The notes under the pieces were generated by a model that ran no database searches, was not told where the DNA came from, and saw nothing but the letters and a program-made list of their open reading frames with translations. A program made the position numbers and the translations under genes. Of a DNA stretch of 19,199 nucleotides, positions 6,943-14,729 are shown one piece after another. Numbering within the stretch: the first letter of the stretch is position 1; each line of letters opens with the position of its first letter. This DNA comes from Fibrobacteraceae bacterium (GTDB taxonomy: Bacteria; Fibrobacterota; Fibrobacteria; Fibrobacterales; Fibrobacteraceae): the NCBI GenBank assembly GCA_023231365.1, contig JALNVO010000019.1, positions 1 through 19,199 of the forward strand. The letters are read 5' to 3'.

Positions 6943-7695
6943 TTACTTAGTTGCAGGAGCCTTATTGTCGTTCATCGCCTTGACGCCGAGGAGCTCCATC
7001 TCAAAACTGAGAAGGCTGTTACCTGGAATCTGGGGTTGGCGGCCACGCGGACCATAAGCAAGAGCCGATGGAATCCAGACCTGGACCTTTTCACCGACCG
7101 TCATCAACTTAAGCATTTCGGTCCAACCCGGAATCACTGCAGCAATCGGAAATTCTGCCGGTTGACCACGCTTGATGGAGCTGTCAAATTCCTGACCGTT
7201 CAAAAGCTTGCCTTCATAGTTCACAGTTACGATGGAAGAATCGCCAGGAGTCGCACCCTTGCCTTCGGTGATGATCTTATACTGAAGACCGCTAGCCGTG
7301 GTGACAACGCCAGCTTCCGACTTGTTCTTCGCAAGGAATGCCGTTTCTTCTTCAAGGTTCTTTACAGCGGCAACGCTATCCTTAGCGAGCTTCTCCTGCT
7401 GAATCTTCTGAGAAAATTCATTGAGGGTTGCAAATACAAGGGAATCGTTCATCAAATATTTTGAACTATCCTGCTTGTAGCGCTCCATAAAAGCTTGCAT
7501 GAACACAGCGAGATCCAAGTCGATGGAATCGCGTTGCACAAGCTGGTAATGCGCTTGGGTTCCAAAATGAGCTCCAAGGGCATAACTATACTTATCTTTC
7601 TCTGTTACGAGCTTACTCTTTGTGGCGCCCATTTCGTTGCAACCAAAGAAAAACAAAGAGCAAAGTCCCAAAGCCAAAAGCTTTTTCATATTCAT
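6943..7695 (-). CDS. FKBP-type peptidyl-prolyl cis-trans isomerase lipoprotein (Mip/FkpA type), 250 aa
   Basis: The protein starts with a lipoprotein signal peptide (MNMKKLLALGLCSLFFFGC, Cys19). Residues 34-120 are a helical FKBP_N-type dimerisation domain (KYSYALGAHFG). The FKBP catalytic domain covers about 132-240. All usual pocket residues can be seen: Tyr160 (VNYEG), Phe170-Asp171, Phe182, Val187-Ile188, Trp191, Tyr214 (AYGPRG) and Phe231. It should be an active prolyl isomerase and chaperone for proteins folding in the periplasm. The first ATG is supported by AGAGG at a distance of 8 bases. A perfect palindrome lies 20 bases upstream of the start. It is followed by a terminator and then the M23 gene; both act in the envelope. 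Confidence 0.95.
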   Translation of the reverse strand: MNMKKLLALGLCSLFFFGCNEMGATKSKLVTEKDKYSYALGAHFGTQAHYQLVQRDSIDLDLAVFMQAFMERYKQDSSKYLMNDSLVFATLNEFSQKIQQEKLAKDSVAAVKNLEEETAFLAKNKSEAGVVTTASGLQYKIITEGKGATPGDSSIVTVNYEGKLLNGQEFDSSIKRGQPAEFPIAAVIPGWTEMLKLMTVGEKVQVWIPSALAYGPRGRQPQIPGNSLLSFEMELLGVKAMNDNKAPATK

Positions 7696-7714
7696 AAAAA
7701 CATCCTCTTTTTAG

Positions 7715-7729
7715 CGATAAAATTTATCG
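7715..7729. promoter_or_regulatory. Perfect 15-base palindrome upstream of the FKBP gene
   Basis: CGATAAA-A-TTTATCG has perfect 7-base arms around one central base. It is just upstream of the FKBP ribosome binding site, in the region shared with the divergent XRE gene. It may be an operator, for instance for the neighbouring XRE protein, or a 5' leader hairpin. No second copy was noticed in the window. Confidence 0.4.
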
Positions 7730-7857
7730 TGCCTGTAAAATAGCAAAAGAAATTAGCTGCGAAAAGTAGTAGTAAAGGTAATTCTATGGAAAATGTAGTC
7801 TCAATTCGCCCTCTAAAGATTGCTGGAATCGGAATTTGCATTTGATAGCATTTAAAT

Positions 7858-8166
7858 ATGTCAACAATAAAAAAACCGATTACCCTCACAAACGCCTTCC
7901 GTATGACGCTCATTCACTACCGAAGCCTTCGGGAGATGAGTCAAGAAACGCTTGCAAAGAATAGCGGGCTCACAAGGCAATACATTTCACGCCTAGAATC
8001 GGGAAATCAGCACCCGGGTTTGGACGCCCTCAGTCGGTTGCTAAATGCCCTAGACCAATCTTTTTCCTCTTTCGGAAAAGATCTGGATAAAGCCCTTCTT
8101 GAACAGAGAAAAAACTCTGCAAAAATGGCCGCTGATAAAAAAGGCCCATTTTGGGATGAAAAATAG
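7858..8166 (+). CDS. XRE/HTH_3-type DNA-binding protein, 102 aa
   Basis: Residues about 17-67 are a Cro/C1-type helix-turn-helix: SLREMSQETLAKNSGLTRQY supplies helices 1-3 and ISRLESGNQHPGLDALSRLL helices 3-5. A short N-terminal arm precedes it and a lysine-rich tail (about 70-102, ending KKGPFWDEK) follows. No dimerisation or ligand domain is visible. The start ATG at 7858 has no clear Shine-Dalgarno sequence; TAGCAT at 7846-7851 is a possible -10 box only six bases before the ATG, which would suit a leaderless transcript. The metallopeptidase gene follows after 51 bases with a strong ribosome binding site. No toxin partner is present. It is probably a local transcription regulator; its targets are unknown. 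Confidence 0.85.
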   Translation: MSTIKKPITLTNAFRMTLIHYRSLREMSQETLAKNSGLTRQYISRLESGNQHPGLDALSRLLNALDQSFSSFGKDLDKALLEQRKNSAKMAADKKGPFWDEK

Positions 8167-8217
8167 CATTTTTACGATAGCAATTTTTTAATTTGAGGAG
8201 GACTCCGGAGGTTTTAT

Positions 8218-8940
8218 ATGTTTTTCGGTTTTGATCCTCTCTATATCGGCATTTTAGCCTTTACCCTCATCATTTCGGGTATCGTATCTGTCATGGTGAA
8301 TTCCCGTTTTAAAGCCGGGCAAAAAGTCCAAATCCAAAGCGGACTTACCGGTGCCGAAGTCGCCTCAGCCATCCTTTCCGATGCAGGCATCTACGACGTC
8401 CGCATTCAAGAAACAAACGGCTTCCTATCGGATCATTACAATCCGATGAACAAAACACTCAATCTTTCTAAAGACGTGTATCACGGAAGAAATGCAAGCT
8501 CTGCAGGCGTTGCTGCACACGAAACCGGTCACGCGATACAACACGCGGAAAACTATTTTCCAATGTGGCTACGTTCATTCATTGTTCCCGCAGCGAACGT
8601 CGGCAGCAATCTCGGCCCTTGGCTCGTCATTATAGGCATCATTATGATGTCCGCCCATATTCTGATGGGGCAAAGCGTTGCCATCTTCGGCGTCGTCCTT
8701 TTTGGCATCGCTACTCTCTTCACGCTAGTGACGGTCCCCGTTGAATTTGATGCCTCTTCAAGAGCCAAGAAACGACTTGCACACTTGGGAATTCTTCAAG
8801 AAGGACGCGAACGGCAAGTCGTCGCCGGAGTTCTTTTTGCTGCGGGCCTCACATACGTCGCCGCAGCCATTTCCTCCATTCTTCAGCTTTTATATTGGGC
8901 ACTCCGGGCAGGTCTCCTCGGCGGACGCAGAGATGACTGA
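8218..8940 (+). CDS. YugP-like neutral zinc metallopeptidase, integral membrane, 240 aa
   Basis: The protein has an N-terminal membrane helix (residues about 8-28), a zinc-binding HETGH motif at 101-105 with a further His109, a pair of central hydrophobic helices (about 133-172), the conserved PVEFDAS motif with Glu176 as likely third ligand, and a C-terminal helix (about 205-228). This order and length match the YugP family (zinc metallopeptidase, PF04298). Members are membrane-bound proteases of largely unknown substrate. The ATG at 8218 is preceded by GGAGG. The stop TGA shares its last base with the start of the next gene, indicating translational coupling. Confidence 0.93.
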   Translation: MFFGFDPLYIGILAFTLIISGIVSVMVNSRFKAGQKVQIQSGLTGAEVASAILSDAGIYDVRIQETNGFLSDHYNPMNKTLNLSKDVYHGRNASSAGVAAHETGHAIQHAENYFPMWLRSFIVPAANVGSNLGPWLVIIGIIMMSAHILMGQSVAIFGVVLFGIATLFTLVTVPVEFDASSRAKKRLAHLGILQEGRERQVVAGVLFAAGLTYVAAAISSILQLLYWALRAGLLGGRRDD

Positions 8941-9218
8941 TGAGCGAGCCTCTTGAAATAGAATGCCCCCTCTGTCACGGAATCATCACTGTAGACAGGG
9001 AAACAGGTAAAATTCTTTCCCATCAAGAAAAGAAAATCCGCCCCTCTTTTGAAGCGTTCCTCGAAAGCCAAAAAACTCGTACAGAAGATTTGAACAAAAA
9101 ATTTGAAGAAGCTAAAGAAAAAGAAAAGCTCCGCCTTTCAAATATCGAAAAAAAATTCGAAGCGGCAAAGAAAAACAAGGACCTAAAAGATCCGCCGCCC
9201 TCAATTATGTGGGACTGA
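8940..9218 (+). CDS. Small charged coiled-coil protein with N-terminal CxxC, 92 aa
   Basis: The ATG at 8940-8942 overlaps the preceding stop (TGATG), so translation is coupled to the metallopeptidase. The N-terminus contains one CPLC pair (IECPLCHGII) that resembles half of a zinc ribbon; a second CxxC is missing. From about residue 33 to 85 it is highly charged and helical, with heptad-like stretches (FEEAKEKEKLRLSNIEKKF). No signal peptide or membrane segment. The family is not recognised; it may dimerise or serve the metallopeptidase, which is inference from coupling alone. Its 3' end overlaps the convergent scpA gene by 18 bases. Confidence 0.8.
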   Translation: MSEPLEIECPLCHGIITVDRETGKILSHQEKKIRPSFEAFLESQKTRTEDLNKKFEEAKEKEKLRLSNIEKKFEAAKKNKDLKDPPPSIMWD

Positions 9219-10355
9219 AATTTCCGGGCCAATATCTGAATTTTCTTCTTCAGAATCGACACCATTCTGGGCGTCGGCAACTTCCGGCGGATTTACTTCT
9301 TCATCTGGCGGAGCTTCCATTGTCTTTACGGCATCAGCCAAAGCAGAATCGGGAAGATCCTCTACAGCGGCTTCCTCCAGAGTAGGGATATTTTCTTCAA
9401 CAGCGAGCCGTCCTTCTAGCATAGCCGTGATGTCTTCATCCTTTACAGCCTTGCCTTCAGAAGCCCAAAGGGTCGCCGTACGCATCACCGCATCTATGGA
9501 AACTTTTTTCTGGTTTGCGCGCACGAGTTCACGTTCTTGCAATTTTTCGATAATGCCGGGCTTAAATTCCTTGTCAAGAGAATAAAGCCGCGTTTCGTTC
9601 GCCATTTCTTCTGCAAATTCCACATTGTTCTTTTTGCGGTAAATCCAAATGGCTCCAAAAAGCTCGCTTTGGCGGAACACAACTTCATCTGTCTTGATCA
9701 TTTCCATCAGCGCCATAAATGTCACTACAGTCACAATCGGGAGCGGATCTCTTCCAAGCAAGTCCTCAAAAAGGGCGCGGCCGTTGCGGGCGAGATAATT
9801 TCCAATGAATTGCTGGCGGTCTTCAATGGTTACATCATCGAGTTCAATATGGTGCACATTTTCTCTGCTATGCGTCTTGAGCGTTTTCTGAAAAGCCCTG
9901 AATAACTGCCAAATGTTGGCATCGGCGAGCGTATCTTCCTCCGAGGCGGTCTTCTCGAGGCGGCCCCGGTAATATGTACCAAAATTCAGGCATTCCATCT
10001 CCTGAAGACCTTTTGCCACTTGCTTATAGCGCTGATATTCCAGCATTTGTTTGATGAACTCTTCACGGGCAAGGTCTATCTCTTCATTATCTTCCGAAGT
10101 CCGCTCTTCTTTAGGCAGAAGTTCGCGGACTTTCATCGCCATCAGGCGGCTTGCCATCAAAAGAAAATCACCCGCAGCCGAAAGATCCGCCTTGGAAAGA
10201 TCCTTCATCCAGACGAGATATTGATCCGTAATTTCCGCAATGGAAATTTCCGCAGGAGAAAGCTCGCTCTGCTGCACCAGATAAAGCAGCAAATCCATTG
10301 GCCCTTCAAAAGCTCCAATATGTACTTCGTATGCTTCTGCGGGAAGTTCCGACAT
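9201..10355 (-). CDS. scpA: Segregation and condensation protein A with a long C-terminal extension, 384 aa
   Basis: Residues 8-245 match ScpA (kleisin of the SMC-ScpAB condensin complex). The N-terminal helical domain that binds the SMC neck starts with FEGPMDLLLYLV and is followed by ISIAEITDQYLVWM and DFLLMASRLMAMKVRELLP. The C-terminal winged helix that binds the SMC head is at about 200-240 (TFMALMEMIKTDEVVFRQSE). Typical ScpA ends near 250 residues. This one continues for about 140 more, first helical and then strongly acidic with Glu/Asp/Pro-rich sequence to the end. It acts in the nucleoid in chromosome compaction and segregation. scpB is not in the window. The ATG overlaps the glmS stop (TAATG), so it is translated by coupling as the last gene of glmM-glmS-scpA. 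The 3' end overlaps the gene on the opposite strand. Confidence 0.93.
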   Translation of the reverse strand: MSELPAEAYEVHIGAFEGPMDLLLYLVQQSELSPAEISIAEITDQYLVWMKDLSKADLSAAGDFLLMASRLMAMKVRELLPKEERTSEDNEEIDLAREEFIKQMLEYQRYKQVAKGLQEMECLNFGTYYRGRLEKTASEEDTLADANIWQLFRAFQKTLKTHSRENVHHIELDDVTIEDRQQFIGNYLARNGRALFEDLLGRDPLPIVTVVTFMALMEMIKTDEVVFRQSELFGAIWIYRKKNNVEFAEEMANETRLYSLDKEFKPGIIEKLQERELVRANQKKVSIDAVMRTATLWASEGKAVKDEDITAMLEGRLAVEENIPTLEEAAVEDLPDSALADAVKTMEAPPDEEVNPPEVADAQNGVDSEEENSDIGPEISVPHN

Positions 10356-12184
10356 TATTCTACCGTTACGCTCTTTGCCAAATTTCTCGGCTGGTCTACA
10401 TCATTTCCGCGAAGCACTGCAATATGATACGCAAGAAGTTGCAAAGGAACACAAGTAATGATGGGCATCAGCATCGGAAACACCTTTGGCACATAAATGA
10501 TATCGTCTGCATATTTGGAAAGTTCCGTGCAATCTACTGTCGTTACGGCAATAATGCGACCCCCGCGGGCCTTAATTTCACGGACGTTAGAAAGAACCTT
10601 CTCAAACAAGGAATCCTTCGGCGCGATGACGACTACTGGCATATTCGCATCGATCAACGCAATCGGCCCGTGCTTCATCTCAGCGGCGGGGTAACCTTCT
10701 GCGTGAATGTAACTGATTTCCTTTAGCTTGAGAGCTCCTTCCATCGCAACAGGATAGTTATAATGACGACCCAAATAAAGGAAATTCATCGCCTTTACAT
10801 ATTTTTCCGCAATTTTGCGAATACCCGTAGAAAGTTTCAATGTTTCTTCCACTGCCGAAGGTATTTCAGAAATTGCCTTCGCGATTTCCATACCCTGTTC
10901 GGAAGAAACCCGGCGTTCCCGACCAAGAAGAAGAGCTATCATCGCAAGTACCGTTACTTGAGAAGTAAACGCCTTTGTACTCGCCACTCCAATTTCAGGA
11001 CCGGCATGAAGATAAACGCCGCCGTCGCTTTCACGCGCAATCGTAGAACCTACCACATTGCAGATTCCAAGAGTAGTAGCCCCTTTTGTCTTCGCTTCGC
11101 GCATAGCTGCAAGCGTATCTGCCGTTTCTCCAGATTGAGATATTACAAGCACAAGTGTACCTGAGTCAATAATCGGATTTCTGTAGCGGAATTCCGAAGC
11201 ATACTCCACTTCAACAGGAATCCCTGCAAGATCTTCAATCATATATTCACCGACCATTCCCGCGTAATAACTCGTACCACAAGCAGTAATGATTATGCGG
11301 CGGATCGAGCGAAGTTCCTGGATATTGGAATTCAAGCCAGCAAGTTTTGCCGAACCATCGGACAACAAAAGGCGCCCACGCATCGTATTGCGGAGGGCTT
11401 CCGGCTGCTCAAAAATTTCCTTGAGCATATAATGGTCAAAACCGCCCTTAGAGGCTGCATCCGCATCAAAATCCACTTCTTGAACGCTGCGGTTCACAGC
11501 ATGGCGGCCAATCGTCATAATCTCATAGCCAGAACGGGTCGCAACGACGACATCATTATCGTCCAGATAAACGACCTTTTGTGTGTAATCCACTATCGCC
11601 GATACATCGCTCGCCAAAAAATATTCGCCCTTATCACCAATACCCAGCACCAGCGGACTTCCGCGGCGGGCTCCTATCAACACATCCGGTTCATTCTCAC
11701 AAAGGACGGCTATGCCAAAAGTTCCTTCAAGCACATTAAGAGCTTCAAGTACTGCAGATTTAATGTCACCCTTATAAGCACAGGCAATCAAATGAGCGAT
11801 GACTTCCGTATCCGTATCCGATTTGAAAACGATTCCCTCCGATTCCAATTTTGTTTTAATGGATGCATAATTTTCAATGATGCCGTTATGGACCACCATT
11901 ACTTTTCCATCATAGCTCACTTGGGGATGCGCATTCTTTTCATTTGGCACACCATGAGTCGCCCAACGGGTATGTGCAATGCCGATTTTCCCATGAATCG
12001 GGTGATTTTCCAATTTTTTTTCTAATGCGATAATTTTCCCCGTCGCCTTTTCCATTTCCAATTTGCCATTAGAAATAAGGGCGACACCCGAGGAATCATA
12101 GCCTCGGTATTCCAAGCGTTTGAGCCCAGAAATGAGCACAGAAATTGCATCGCGATCACCTATATAGCCTACGATTCCACACAT
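10355..12184 (-). CDS. glmS: Glutamine--fructose-6-phosphate aminotransferase (isomerizing), 609 aa
   Basis: GlmS makes glucosamine-6-phosphate from fructose-6-phosphate and glutamine, the first step to UDP-GlcNAc for peptidoglycan and outer-membrane glycolipids. The protein begins MCGIVGYIG, where Cys2 is the Ntn glutaminase nucleophile after Met removal. AHTRWATHG and VVHNGIIENY are glutaminase signatures. Two SIS sugar isomerase domains follow: the first contains ISQSGETADT, the second covers about 455-600. The C-terminus DQPRNLAKSVTVE is the classic GlmS ending. Length is the family standard. The ribosome binding site AGGGGAG lies in the 13 bases after the glmM stop. The stop overlaps the scpA start. 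No glmS ribozyme is expected or possible in so short a gap. Confidence 0.98.
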   Translation of the reverse strand: MCGIVGYIGDRDAISVLISGLKRLEYRGYDSSGVALISNGKLEMEKATGKIIALEKKLENHPIHGKIGIAHTRWATHGVPNEKNAHPQVSYDGKVMVVHNGIIENYASIKTKLESEGIVFKSDTDTEVIAHLIACAYKGDIKSAVLEALNVLEGTFGIAVLCENEPDVLIGARRGSPLVLGIGDKGEYFLASDVSAIVDYTQKVVYLDDNDVVVATRSGYEIMTIGRHAVNRSVQEVDFDADAASKGGFDHYMLKEIFEQPEALRNTMRGRLLLSDGSAKLAGLNSNIQELRSIRRIIITACGTSYYAGMVGEYMIEDLAGIPVEVEYASEFRYRNPIIDSGTLVLVISQSGETADTLAAMREAKTKGATTLGICNVVGSTIARESDGGVYLHAGPEIGVASTKAFTSQVTVLAMIALLLGRERRVSSEQGMEIAKAISEIPSAVEETLKLSTGIRKIAEKYVKAMNFLYLGRHYNYPVAMEGALKLKEISYIHAEGYPAAEMKHGPIALIDANMPVVVIAPKDSLFEKVLSNVREIKARGGRIIAVTTVDCTELSKYADDIIYVPKVFPMLMPIITCVPLQLLAYHIAVLRGNDVDQPRNLAKSVTVE

Positions 12185-12197
12185 AATATTGCTCCCC

Positions 12198-13541
12198 TTA
12201 TTTTATCTTACTTTCCACTTTCGCACAAAGTTCTTCGGCTTCTTTTTCCGTCGGCGCTTCGGCAATTATGCGAATCACAGGTTCGGTATTGGAAGCCCGC
12301 ACATGCACAAAACATTTGTCCTTCCCCAACCAAAGTCCATCGCGACTATCCGTTTTCCAGCGGGCAAATTCCTTTGCCACTTCTGCAAATATTTCCTTCA
12401 CCGGTTTTTTGCCGAGCGGAAATTTTTTCTTTGGCATGGCATAACTCGGGTTTTCTGCCCTGAATTTTTCTGGACCGCCATTATTTTCCGCCATCCAAGC
12501 AAGAACGAGCGCTGCAGAAACAAGGGAATCGCGGCCATAATGAACTGCCGGGAGAATCACGCCGCCATTGCCTTCACCGCCGACAATACAATTATCATCC
12601 ATCATTTGAAGGCTCACATTTACTTCGCCCACTTTTGCCCGTGAAAATCCGACGCCGTACTTGATCGCCACGTCTTCGCTCATACGCGAAGTTGAAAGAT
12701 TTACGCAAACTGGTCCTTTCTTTTTAGAGAGCACAGCATCTGTCGCAATAGCAAGCGTATATTCTTCGCCAATCGATTCTCCATTGCCATCGACAAGCGC
12801 ACAACGATCTGCATCCGGATCCACTGCGAAACCCACCGCACAATGGTTTTCCTTGACAGCGGCTCTCAAATCACCCAAATTGGAAGGAATGGGTTCCGGC
12901 CCGCGGGGGAATGTTCCATCCGGAGTGCAGTGAATGCGCACAACTTCACAGCCAAGGGATTCCAAAAGGCGAGGAACAATATAAGAACCCGCCCCATTTA
13001 CTGCATCCACAGCTACCTTAAAATGCTTTGCCCGAATGGCTTCCACATTCAAAAAGGGAATCGCAAGCGTATCATCAATGTGAAACGCATCTGCATCTTT
13101 CAGAATTTCTAACTTGCCCATCTGGCGATAATCCGGGAAATCAAACTTGCCAGCATCCGCCAAGGCAAAAAGATCCTTTACTTCAGAGGGTCCAAGGAAA
13201 ATGCCGCGATGATCCAAGAACTTGAGCGCATTCCATTCTAGCGGGTTGTGGCTTGCCGTCACAATGATTCCGCCATCTGCATGGAGACGCGTTACAAAAA
13301 GTTCTACGCTTGGCGTCGTCGCCAAATCTACTTCCACAACATCCGCACCTGAAAGTCTACAAAGGCCCGAAACATACGAAACGATTGCATCTCCCGTAGG
13401 ACGCGAATCTCTACCAATGACAATCTTGCGAGCACAGGTAATCTCCAAAAACGCTTTGACATGAGAAAGCAATATTTGCGGCGTGAGCGTATCGCCCACA
13501 ATTCCGCGGATGCCAGAAACCGAACGCATAAGAACGGACAT
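12198..13541 (-). CDS. glmM: Phosphoglucosamine mutase (GlmM-type phosphohexomutase), 447 aa
   Basis: GlmM converts glucosamine-6-phosphate to glucosamine-1-phosphate, the step after GlmS. The alpha-D-phosphohexomutase motifs are complete: TASHNP with the phosphorylated Ser97, the magnesium loop DPDADR (241-246), the sugar-binding loop GGEGNGG (321-327) and the phosphate-binding loop RASNTEP (415-421). The N-terminus SVSGIRGIVGDTLTP is also typical. The GEGNGG loop differs from the E. coli GlmM form and is like that of FCB-group enzymes. From sequence alone a phosphoglucomutase or phosphomannomutase role cannot be fully excluded, but position 13 bases upstream of glmS supports GlmM. The start at 13541 has a modest AAGG site. 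It is divergent from galE. Confidence 0.92.
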   Translation of the reverse strand: MSVLMRSVSGIRGIVGDTLTPQILLSHVKAFLEITCARKIVIGRDSRPTGDAIVSYVSGLCRLSGADVVEVDLATTPSVELFVTRLHADGGIIVTASHNPLEWNALKFLDHRGIFLGPSEVKDLFALADAGKFDFPDYRQMGKLEILKDADAFHIDDTLAIPFLNVEAIRAKHFKVAVDAVNGAGSYIVPRLLESLGCEVVRIHCTPDGTFPRGPEPIPSNLGDLRAAVKENHCAVGFAVDPDADRCALVDGNGESIGEEYTLAIATDAVLSKKKGPVCVNLSTSRMSEDVAIKYGVGFSRAKVGEVNVSLQMMDDNCIVGGEGNGGVILPAVHYGRDSLVSAALVLAWMAENNGGPEKFRAENPSYAMPKKKFPLGKKPVKEIFAEVAKEFARWKTDSRDGLWLGKDKCFVHVRASNTEPVIRIIAEAPTEKEAEELCAKVESKIK

Positions 13542-13675
13542 ATAAACCTTTTATTTATTGTACTTTCCACAATAAAATTATAAAAATAGAGCATCTCAGA
13601 TAATCCAATCTTTAGAGAAAAGCCTTATCCCAGTTCATTTTCTATTTTGATTGAAAAGCTTTTTACGGAGACGAA

Positions 13676-14653
13676 ATGAAAATTGCAGTCATTGGCGGAG
13701 CCGGATACATTGGTTCCCATACAGTACGCGAACTGCTCGACCGCGGACACGAAATTGCCGTATACGACAATCTTTCAAGCGGCATGGAACAGAACCTTTT
13801 TGAAAACGCATCCTTTACCAAAGGAGATATTCTAGATACCTATTCGCTCAATCAATTTTTAGAGAAAGAAGCCCCCGAAGGACTCGTGCATCTAGCCGCA
13901 TTCAAAGCCGCCGGCGAATCAATGACCAACCCAGAAAAATACAGCGTGAATAACATTACGGGTTCCTTGAACATACTCAATGCAGCTTGTGCAAACAAAG
14001 TAAAGTACATCGTATTTTCCAGTTCTGCAGCCGTCTATGGCTCCCCCCAATATATGCCAGTTGACGAAAAGCATCCGACAAGCCCAGAAAACTACTACGG
14101 CTATACCAAACTTTCCATTGAAAACTTTCTCCAGTGGTATGACAAGCTCCGCGGAATCCGCTTTGCTGCCCTGCGCTATTTCAATGCCGCGGGCTATGAT
14201 GTAAAAGGGCGTATTACCGGGCTTGAGAAGAACCCGGCAAACCTGATCCCAGTCGTAATGGAAGCCGCCGAAGGAAAGCGCAAGGAAGTGCTCGTATTCG
14301 GCAATGATTACGACACAAAAGACGGCACAGGTATTCGCGACTACATCCACGTAAATGATCTCGCAATTGGTCATGGAATGGCTTTTGACTATCTTCAAAA
14401 GACAAACAAAAGCCTCATCGTCAACCTTGGCACTCAAAGCGGAGCGAGCGTTCTCGACATCATTAACGCAACCGAAAAAGTTTCTGGGAAAAAAGTCCCT
14501 TACCGCATCGTTGAAAGACGCCCCGGAGACCCGGCTTCACTTATCGCAAATCCAGCCAAGGCAAAAGAAGTTCTCGGTTGGGAAGCGAAGTATTCCTCTA
14601 TCGAAACAATCATCAAGACTACTTGGAACGCCTACCAAGCAAACGAGAAATAA
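13676..14653 (+). CDS. galE: UDP-glucose 4-epimerase, 325 aa
   Basis: An extended short-chain dehydrogenase/reductase that interconverts UDP-glucose and UDP-galactose. The NAD-binding motif GGAGYIGSH is at residues 7-15, the SSSAAVYG motif near 115-122 supplies the catalytic serine, and Tyr141/Lys145 (YGYTK) form the YxxxK pair. RYFNAAGYD and the C-terminal ERRPGDPASLIANP are GalE signatures. GGAGA precedes the ATG at 13676 at good distance. The gene is divergent from glmM with 134 bases between, so nucleotide-sugar supply for envelope polysaccharides is clustered here. Some homologues act on UDP-GlcNAc; this cannot be decided here. A terminator follows. Confidence 0.95.
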   Translation: MKIAVIGGAGYIGSHTVRELLDRGHEIAVYDNLSSGMEQNLFENASFTKGDILDTYSLNQFLEKEAPEGLVHLAAFKAAGESMTNPEKYSVNNITGSLNILNAACANKVKYIVFSSSAAVYGSPQYMPVDEKHPTSPENYYGYTKLSIENFLQWYDKLRGIRFAALRYFNAAGYDVKGRITGLEKNPANLIPVVMEAAEGKRKEVLVFGNDYDTKDGTGIRDYIHVNDLAIGHGMAFDYLQKTNKSLIVNLGTQSGASVLDIINATEKVSGKKVPYRIVERRPGDPASLIANPAKAKEVLGWEAKYSSIETIIKTTWNAYQANEK

Positions 14654-14685
14654 TATCTTGTCTCTAGAAATTCCTTTCTAAAAAC

Positions 14686-14713
14686 AAAAACCGATCCTAA
14701 AGACCGGTTTTTT
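14686..14713. terminator. Bidirectional Rho-independent terminator between galE and purM
   Basis: AAAAACCGaTC (14686-14696) pairs with GAcCGGTTTTT (14702-14712) with one A/C mismatch and a five-base loop, followed by T to 14713. On the minus strand the A run becomes the T run. It lies 32 bases after the galE stop and 16 bases after the purM stop, so it can end both convergent transcripts. Confidence 0.85.
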
Positions 14714-14729
14714 AATTCCTATAAATAAA

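Noticed and set aside
7858..8166. XRE protein as the antitoxin of a toxin-antitoxin pair
   Set aside because: No small toxin-like gene is adjacent on either side; the next gene is a YugP-type metallopeptidase and the previous one a divergent FKBP.
12185..12197. glmS ribozyme upstream of glmS
   Set aside because: Only 13 bases separate glmM and glmS, far too short, and none of the ribozyme core could be seen.
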